A DNA stretch of 12,235 nt from Gallionella sp. (GTDB lineage Bacteria; Pseudomonadota; Gammaproteobacteria; Burkholderiales; Gallionellaceae), in contig JANYHX010000153.1 in NCBI GenBank assembly GCA_025362155.1, forward strand, positions 1 to 12,235. Direction: 5' to 3'. The notes beneath the pieces were generated by a model. The model was not told the origin of the DNA. It did not search any database and was given only the letters and a program-made list of their open reading frames with translations. Positions 7,954 through 12,235 of this stretch are shown piece after piece. The position numbers and the translations under genes were made by a program. Positions within the stretch are counted from its first letter, which is position 1; each line of letters starts with the position of its first letter.

Positions 7954-8394
7954 ATGGTAGTAAAAAAGAAAGCAGCAGCTAAACCTGCAGCAAAAAAGGC
8001 GGCGGCCAGGAAGCCGGCGGCTAAAAAAGTAGCGGCGAAGAAACCGGCAGCAAAGAAAGCCGTTGCCAAGAAAAAGCCAGCAGCTAAAAAGGCAGCCGCC
8101 AAAAAGCCAGCAGCTAAAAAAGCCGTTGCCAAGAAAAAGCCAGTAGCTAAAAAGGCAGCCGCCAAAAAGCCAGCAGCTAAAAAAGCCGTTGCCAAGAAAA
8201 AGCCAGTAGCTAAAAAGGCAGCCGCCAAAAAGCCAGCAGCTAAAAAAGCGGTAGCGAGGAAACCAGCAGCGAAAAAGACTGCCTCACCTGCTATGGTATC
8301 CAAACCAGCTATGCCTGCACCGTCGGCTCCTGCCCCTGTGCGTCCGGCTGCAACATGGCCTTTTCCTACTCCGGGGATCGGCAAGCCGAACTAG
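7954..8394 (+). CDS. histone H1-like Lys/Ala-rich repeat protein (AlgP/HC1-like)
   Basis: Small, very basic protein of 146 residues, built mostly of KKPAAKKA(V/A)A units; such proteins resemble the eukaryotic H1 tail and bind DNA without sequence preference in the nucleoid. Residues 34-96 are three copies of a 21-residue unit ([21 protein letters not shown]), flanked by shorter variants. The C-terminal 35 or so residues change to a Pro/Ala-rich linker and a tail [16 protein letters not shown]. From memory, a PAAAWPFPTG-like ending is characteristic of betaproteobacterial H1-like proteins. ATG 7954 has AAGGAG at 7941-7946, 7 nt upstream. It stands alone between nrdB and a convergent transporter gene, with terminators after it. 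The promoter within 7800-7940 is not clear. The family is firm, the exact role is not: AlgP is linked to alginate control only in Pseudomonas. Confidence 0.85.
   Translation: MVVKKKAAAKPAAKKAAARKPAAKKVAAKKPAAKKAVAKKKPAAKKAAAKKPAAKKAVAKKKPVAKKAAAKKPAAKKAVAKKKPVAKKAAAKKPAAKKAVARKPAAKKTASPAMVSKPAMPAPSAPAPVRPAATWPFPTPGIGKPN
8053..8241 (+). repeat. three 63-bp tandem repeats inside the H1-like gene
   Basis: Units are 8053-8115, 8116-8178 and 8179-8241. Units 2 and 3 are identical; unit 1 differs at two bases (AAG for AAA in its first codon; GCA for GTA, giving Ala for Val). A degraded partial copy begins at 8242. The period is 21 codons, so copy changes keep the frame. Confidence 0.95.
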
Positions 8395-8410
8395 GCATTG
8401 GTTCGCTGTG

Positions 8411-8467
8411 GTGGATAGCCCCTGAGGTCTGTGGGTTCTGAGGGTTGGACAGTAGGGGCTTGACCAC
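8411..8467 (+). terminator. first hairpin after the H1-like gene
   Basis: AGCCCCT (8417-8423) pairs perfectly with AGGGGCT (8454-8460), and GTGG (8411-8414) with CCAC (8464-8467) across a small internal loop. The loop is about 30 nt. A run of six T comes only about 11 nt after the stem, so it could be a poor terminator or a structured 3' end. Confidence 0.4.
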
Positions 8468-8485
8468 GGTAGGCTTGGTTTTTTG

Positions 8486-8514
8486 GGCGCACTAACGGGT
8501 GCGTGCGCCTTTTT
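8486..8514 (+). terminator. rho-independent terminator of the H1-like gene
   Basis: GGCGCAC (8486-8492) and GTGCGCC (8503-8509) form a seven-pair GC-rich stem with a 10-nt loop, followed at once by TTTTT (8510-8514). The T-tract is on the plus strand only, so it serves the H1-like gene and not the convergent transporter. Confidence 0.8.
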
Positions 8515-8598
8515 ACTTCATCAGCGGAATGTTGGTGTGAGTTTTTTCATATTGCGAACCTTCGGATTTGCGATAGCTTTTCTGTCCGCAAAATTTTA

Positions 8599-9882
8599 TC
8601 ACCCACCTGGTTTTAAATATTCCAGCAAGCTGGTTATGCCAAATGCCAACACGGCAAGTATCATTACCCCGGTTGCCAGCCAGCCCAACCACTTCAGGCG
8701 AGTGCCGATCACGAATTTGCCCATCACTTCTTGCTGTGTGGCAATACGCATCATGGCGATCATTAAAGGAACGGATATTATCCCATTGAGGACGGCGCTC
8801 CACAGGAGTGCCTTCACGGGATCAATCGGACTGAAATCCAGAAGTACGCCAACCAGGGTGGCCAAAGCGATAATGGCATAAAAACCTTTTGCTGATTTCA
8901 GCTCCAGGCCAAGGCTCGAGGACCAGCGAAATGTTTCCGCCACCGCATAAGCTGCCGAACCTGCCAGAACCGGCACGGCCAGCAAGCCGGTACCGAGAAT
9001 GCCGGCCGCAAATAATAAAAAGGTGAATTCGCCGCCAATCGGGCGCAACGCTTCCGCAGCTTGAGCGGACGTCTGAATGTCATGCAAGCCATGGGTGTAA
9101 AGGGTAATCGCGGTAGTGAGCATGATGAAGAAAGCAATGATATTTGAGAAAGCCATGCCCAGTGCGGTATCGATGTTGATACGGTGTAGATGGTGCCGGG
9201 CATTCTCCGGCGAATTACGCAACGATATCCCGTCGTGTTTCAGAGCTAACTCTTCCACTTCCTGGCCTGCCTGCCAGAAAAATAAATAGGGGCTAATGGT
9301 CGTACCAAAAATTGCCACAATGAGTAGCAAATAGTTTTGTGAGATTTCAATTTTTGGTACTAGCGTTCCGTGCAACATCGCGCCCCAAGGAATATGCGAG
9401 GCAAATACGGTTCCCACATAGGCAAATAATGATAACGTCAGCCACTTCAGTATGCCCACATAGCGTTGATAAGGGATGAACACCTGCAATAGCAAACACG
9501 TCATACCTAATGCCACTGCATAGAGGTGCCTTGGTCCGCCGACTACTAATTTAATGGCGTCCGCCATTGCTGCCAGATCGGCTCCGATATTGATGGTGTT
9601 AGCCACCAACAACAATGTAACCAACGAGAAGGTGACTCCGCGCGAGTGAGTCTTCGCCAAATTGGCGGCCAATCCTTGCCCGGTGATGCAGCCGATGCGT
9701 GCGCTGATTATCTGGATTCCGACCATTAAGGGATAAGTGATAAGCAGCGTCCACAGTGTGCCGAAACCATATTGCGCACCGCCTTGGGAATAGGTAGCAA
9801 TGCCGCTGGGATCGTCATCGGCGGCGCCCGTAATCAGTCCGGGGCCAAGCTTGCTTAGCCACTGGCGAAGTGTTTTTTTCAT
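8599..9882 (-). CDS. NRAMP-related divalent metal cation transporter
   Basis: Polytopic inner-membrane protein of 427 residues with about 11 predicted helices, homologous to the SLC11/NRAMP fold. NRAMP proteins import Mn2+ or Fe2+ with protons. The N-terminus reads LGPGLITGAADDDPSGIATYSQ, so the helix-1 metal motif DPGN is replaced by DPSG. Helix 6 reads FGTTISPYLFFWQA where typical members have a Met-Pro-His motif, so the metal-binding Met and the following His are replaced by Ser and Tyr. The ligand is therefore uncertain; Mn/Fe import should not be assumed. ATG 9882 (MKKTLRQW) places the conserved LGPG near residue 12, as is usual. ATG 9930 would add 16 residues, and neither has a good ribosome binding site. 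It is the last visible gene after lpdA and the yqaA-like gene, 69 bp after the latter, and converges on the H1-like gene. Confidence 0.85.
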   Translation of the reverse strand: MKKTLRQWLSKLGPGLITGAADDDPSGIATYSQGGAQYGFGTLWTLLITYPLMVGIQIISARIGCITGQGLAANLAKTHSRGVTFSLVTLLLVANTINIGADLAAMADAIKLVVGGPRHLYAVALGMTCLLLQVFIPYQRYVGILKWLTLSLFAYVGTVFASHIPWGAMLHGTLVPKIEISQNYLLLIVAIFGTTISPYLFFWQAGQEVEELALKHDGISLRNSPENARHHLHRINIDTALGMAFSNIIAFFIMLTTAITLYTHGLHDIQTSAQAAEALRPIGGEFTFLLFAAGILGTGLLAVPVLAGSAAYAVAETFRWSSSLGLELKSAKGFYAIIALATLVGVLLDFSPIDPVKALLWSAVLNGIISVPLMIAMMRIATQQEVMGKFVIGTRLKWLGWLATGVMILAVLAFGITSLLEYLKPGG

Positions 9883-9951
9883 GGGAAGAATAACTGATTG
9901 GTTGGAAATAAGCGGCGGCGATTTTCGCATACTTTAATATCGTAAGCGGGA

Positions 9952-10371
9952 TTAATTGCTGATCATTATTGCGATAACCCAGTAACGTGCTAACTTTCCT
10001 GCTGCCATGAACAGCGCGGCCTGCCACCAGTTAAGGCGCAGCCAGCCAGCGGTGAGACACAACGCATCACCAACTAATGGTACCCAGGCGAGTAGTAGTG
10101 CGGGTATGCCGTAGTGGCGCAGCTTTTCGACATGTTTGAGTTGCCGCTTGGGTGGCAATAACCAGCCCATAGCGAAGGTCAGCATGCCGCCCAGTGTGTT
10201 GCCGATGGTAGCGACGGTCAGCGCGATCCATAGCGTTTCCGGATAGGCTTTGAGTACGGCGAACAGTGCGGCTTCCGAGCCACCGGGGAGCAGTGTGGCG
10301 GCGAGGAAGCTGGAGATGAATAGTCCCCATAGGCCGAGGTCGCTGGTGAAGGATAGAGTATGTGTGTCCAT
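9952..10371 (-). CDS. yqaA: YqaA-family (SNARE-associated/DedA-like) inner-membrane protein
   Basis: Small integral membrane protein of 139 residues with about four hydrophobic segments. It matches E. coli YqaA in length and motifs: ISSFLAATLLPGGSE near the N-terminus, ATIGNTLGG in helix 2, then YGIPALLLAWVPLVGDALCLTAGW and GKLARYW near the end. The family belongs to the wider VTT/DedA group; some members act in lipid scrambling or proton-coupled transport, but YqaA itself has no settled function. The start is uncertain: GTG 10389, ATG 10383 and ATG 10371 are in frame. ATG 10371 gives the family length; none has a clear Shine-Dalgarno. The first two starts lie in or against the inverted repeat at 10379-10403. 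The gene follows lpdA by about 50 bp on the same strand, so cotranscription is likely. Confidence 0.85.
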   Translation of the reverse strand: MDTHTLSFTSDLGLWGLFISSFLAATLLPGGSEAALFAVLKAYPETLWIALTVATIGNTLGGMLTFAMGWLLPPKRQLKHVEKLRHYGIPALLLAWVPLVGDALCLTAGWLRLNWWQAALFMAAGKLARYWVIAIMISN

Positions 10372-10378
10372 TGCTTTC

Positions 10379-10403
10379 GTCATTCTCACGCAGCGGGAAT
10401 GAC
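10379..10403. repeat. short inverted repeat at the start of the yqaA-like gene
   Basis: GTCATTC (10379-10385) and GAATGAC (10397-10403) are perfect seven-base arms around an 11-nt loop. On the minus strand it begins GTCATTCCCGC, resembling the ATTCCC/GGGAAT-armed repeats (dRS3-like) scattered in Neisseria and other betaproteobacteria; the kinship is inferred from this resemblance only. Confidence 0.6.
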
Positions 10404-10422
10404 GGGGCGGCCAAGTAAGGTT

Positions 10423-12235
10423 TTACTTCTTCTTTGGCATGTATAAATCGGTAATAGTACCTTCCGCCATTTCTGCCGCGAAGCCCAGCGTTTCTGACAG
10501 AGTCGGATGCGGGTGTATGGTTAGACCGATGTCTTCCATGTCCGCGCCCATCTCCAGAGCAAGAACCGCTTCGGCAATCAGCTCACCAGCATTCACGCCG
10601 ACAATGCCTGCACCCAGGATGCGGCGCGTTTTAGGGTCGAGCAGCAGTTTGGTGGAGCCTTCCTCACGGCCAACGGATAACGCGCGTCCCGAAGCCGCCC
10701 AGGGGAAGCTGGCTTTTTCATACGCTATGCCTTGAGCCTTGGCTTGCGTTTCGGTAAGGCCCATCCACGCGATTTCGGGATCAGTGTACGCCACTGAAGG
10801 AATGGTCAGCGGCTCGAACGCGGCATGATGCCCAGCAATAACTTCCGCAGCCACTTTGCCTTCGTGCACCGCCTTGTGTGCCAGCATCGGGTCGCCAACG
10901 ATGTCGCCGATCGCATAAATGTGCGGCACGTTGGTGCGCATCTGGATATTCACCGGAATGAAGCCACGCTCGTTGACGGTTACACCCGCGGCATCCGCGG
11001 CTATGTCGCGCCCATTGGGACGGCGACCCACGGCCATCAACACGCGGTCATATAGTTGCGGCTCGGGGGCTTGTTCCCCTTCGAAAGACACTTTCAGACC
11101 GCTTTTTTGTGCCTCGATTTTGCTGACTTTGGTTTTCAGATAAATCGCTTCATAACGTTTTTCAATACGCTTGTGCAGCGGCTTGACCAAATCCTTGTCC
11201 GCTCCCGGCATCAGCTGATCCATCAACTCGACCACGGTGGTTTTAGAACCCAGCGCATCATACACGGTGGCCATTTCCAGTCCGATGATACCGCCACCGA
11301 TAATTAACAAGCGCTTGGGCACATCCAGCAATTGCAATGCGCCAGTGGAATCTATGATGCGTGGATCGTCGTAAGGAAAGCCCGGGATACGCGTCACGCT
11401 GGATCCGGCGGCGATGATCGCAGTGTCGAAGCTGATGGTCTTCTTACCGTCCCTGGTTTCAACCACCACGTGATTAGGCGACGTGAATTTTGCGCTGCCC
11501 TGCACTACCTGCACTTTGCGCTGCTTTGCCAGTGCAGTTAATCCGCCGGTGAGCTTGCTGATGATGCTTTCCTTCCAGCTGCGGACTGCGTCGATGTCAA
11601 TTTTTGGTTTCGCAAAGGTAACGCCGTGATGTGCCACGTCTTCGGCTTCGCTGATGACCTTGGCAACATGCAGTAAGGCCTTGGACGGAATGCAACCGAC
11701 ATTCAGGCACACGCCACCCAGCTTGGTATGTTTCTCAATCAGCACCACCTGCTTGCCCAGATCGGCCGCGCGGAACGCGGCGGTATAGCCGCCCGGACCA
11801 GCGCCGAGCACCAGTACTTCGGCGTGAATGTCGCCTTTTACAAAAGATTGTGGACTCGGGACTTGGGACGGAGTGGATGCAGATACCGAAGCGTTCTTTA
11901 ACCCTTCTCGGAACCCCTCCCGGGTCCCCTCGCTGCGTTCTCCCCCCGTCAGGGGACGAGCCAGTTCATCTCCTGACAAGGGGAGGGTAGGTGGGGTTGC
12001 GGTTTGTGCACTACTTTCCAATGTCAGAATAACGCTGTCTTTAGAAACTTTATCGCCAACTTTAACTTGGAGTGATTTCACTACGCCCGCGGATGGGCTG
12101 GGCACTTCCATCGCGGCTTTGTCAGTTTCCAGCGCGATCAGGGATTGCTCGGCCTCGATTTTGTCACCCGCCTTTACAAACACCTCGATGACCGCAACGT
12201 CTTTAAAATCGCCAATGTCTGGCACCTTTACTGCT
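10423..12235 (-). CDS. lpdA: dihydrolipoyl dehydrogenase (E3) with N-terminal lipoyl domain (5' partial)
   Basis: FAD enzyme that reoxidises dihydrolipoamide with NAD+ in the pyruvate (or 2-oxoglutarate) dehydrogenase complex. The reading frame runs off the right edge as AVKVPDIGDFKDV, so the GTG at 12225 is an internal Val and only a few N-terminal residues are missing. Order of parts: lipoyl domain with the lipoylated Lys in ETDKA (codon 12118-12120); a linker of about 62 residues; FAD-binding LGAGPGGY; redox disulfide in GGVCLNVGCIPSK; NAD-binding IIGGGIIGLE; second FAD motif YAIGDIVG; and the C-terminal catalytic His-Glu in HPHPTLSE. The lipoyl-E3 fusion is known from Neisseria p64k and other betaproteobacteria, usually as the third gene after aceE and aceF. 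The linker is unusual: much of it is encoded by an 87-bp palindromic repeat rather than the common Ala/Pro-rich sequence. Confidence 0.96.
   Translation of the reverse strand, partial: AVKVPDIGDFKDVAVIEVFVKAGDKIEAEQSLIALETDKAAMEVPSPSAGVVKSLQVKVGDKVSKDSVILTLESSAQTATPPTLPLSGDELARPLTGGERSEGTREGFREGLKNASVSASTPSQVPSPQSFVKGDIHAEVLVLGAGPGGYTAAFRAADLGKQVVLIEKHTKLGGVCLNVGCIPSKALLHVAKVISEAEDVAHHGVTFAKPKIDIDAVRSWKESIISKLTGGLTALAKQRKVQVVQGSAKFTSPNHVVVETRDGKKTISFDTAIIAAGSSVTRIPGFPYDDPRIIDSTGALQLLDVPKRLLIIGGGIIGLEMATVYDALGSKTTVVELMDQLMPGADKDLVKPLHKRIEKRYEAIYLKTKVSKIEAQKSGLKVSFEGEQAPEPQLYDRVLMAVGRRPNGRDIAADAAGVTVNERGFIPVNIQMRTNVPHIYAIGDIVGDPMLAHKAVHEGKVAAEVIAGHHAAFEPLTIPSVAYTDPEIAWMGLTETQAKAQGIAYEKASFPWAASGRALSVGREEGSTKLLLDPKTRRILGAGIVGVNAGELIAEAVLALEMGADMEDIGLTIHPHPTLSETLGFAAEMAEGTITDLYMPKKK
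11854..11869 (+). repeat. heptamer repeat in the lpdA linker
   Basis: Plus-strand ACTCGGG and ACTTGGG follow directly, then AC, giving just over two copies of a seven-base unit. It encodes part of the Ser/Pro-rich stretch (TPSQVPSP) between the palindromic repeat and the FAD domain. Confidence 0.5.
11912..11998. repeat. in-frame palindromic repeat element within lpdA
   Basis: Terminal AACCCC (11912-11917) and GGGGTT (11993-11998) bound an 87-bp, 29-codon segment. Its heart is a 14-base stem, 11940-11953 against 11972-11985, perfect except for two pairs that would be G-U in the lpdA mRNA; the loop is 18 nt. It encodes PPTLPLSGDELARPLTGG and the next 10 or so residues, exactly in the linker between lipoyl and FAD domains. 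The sequence looks like a dispersed intergenic repeat captured in a coding region. Confidence 0.7.

Noticed and set aside
8053..8241. Regular direct repeats as a possible CRISPR array
   Set aside because: Units are adjacent with no unique spacers, and they encode the repeated protein segment.
7935..8384. Minus-strand frame rich in [11 protein letters not shown] repeats, like a membrane protein
   Set aside because: It is the reverse complement of the Lys/Ala repeats; the plus-strand frame has a strong ribosome binding site and a known family tail.
12223..12225. GTG 12225 (minus strand) as the lpdA start
   Set aside because: It is the Val of the conserved lipoyl-domain opening VKVPDIGDF; coding continues to the right edge.
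1..12235. An undescribed defence, mobile or biosynthetic system
   Set aside because: All nine genes belong to known families and are arranged in ordinary chromosomal order; no transposase, integrase, nuclease or orphan cluster was found.

Overview
The window looks like core chromosome of a betaproteobacterium, probably in or near the Nitrosomonadales (Gallionella/Sideroxydans-type). The pointers are a PilS/PilR pair, a class Ia NrdA of about 955 residues with tandem ATP-cones, a Lys/Ala-repeat histone H1-like protein ending in a WPFPT tail, and an E3 subunit with its own lipoyl domain. The taxonomic placement is inference from remembered family features; no search was run.

Layout, plus strand: pilS (5' end outside the window, ends 1456), pilR (1446-2801) and ampD (2779-3354) overlap one another and form one tight unit. 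A 213-bp gap follows with a good promoter and two NrdR-like boxes 31 bp apart. Then come nrdA (3568-6435), a 140-bp gap and nrdB (6576-7742). A further 211-bp gap holds an imperfect hairpin and precedes the H1-like gene (7954-8394), which carries 63-bp tandem repeats. Two hairpins, the second a clear rho-independent terminator, close this half.

Layout, minus strand, read right to left: lpdA (start beyond the right edge, ends 10423), a YqaA-family membrane protein gene, and an NRAMP-related transporter gene converging on the H1-like gene. The lpdA order suggests that aceE/aceF lie just beyond the right edge, but they cannot be seen.

How the genes work together: PilS/PilR is a two-component system that activates sigma-54 promoters, classically for type IV pilin. 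AmpD recycles anhydro-muropeptides. NrdA/NrdB are the two subunits of aerobic ribonucleotide reductase and are probably under NrdR control. LpdA reoxidises dihydrolipoamide in the 2-oxoacid dehydrogenase complexes. No gap between genes exceeds about 215 bp. There is no RNA gene, insertion sequence, prophage or CRISPR array, and no undescribed multi-gene system. The most unusual items are an 87-bp palindromic repeat inserted in frame in the lpdA linker, the NRAMP-like protein lacking the usual metal-binding residues, the paired NrdR boxes, and the repeat-built H1-like gene.
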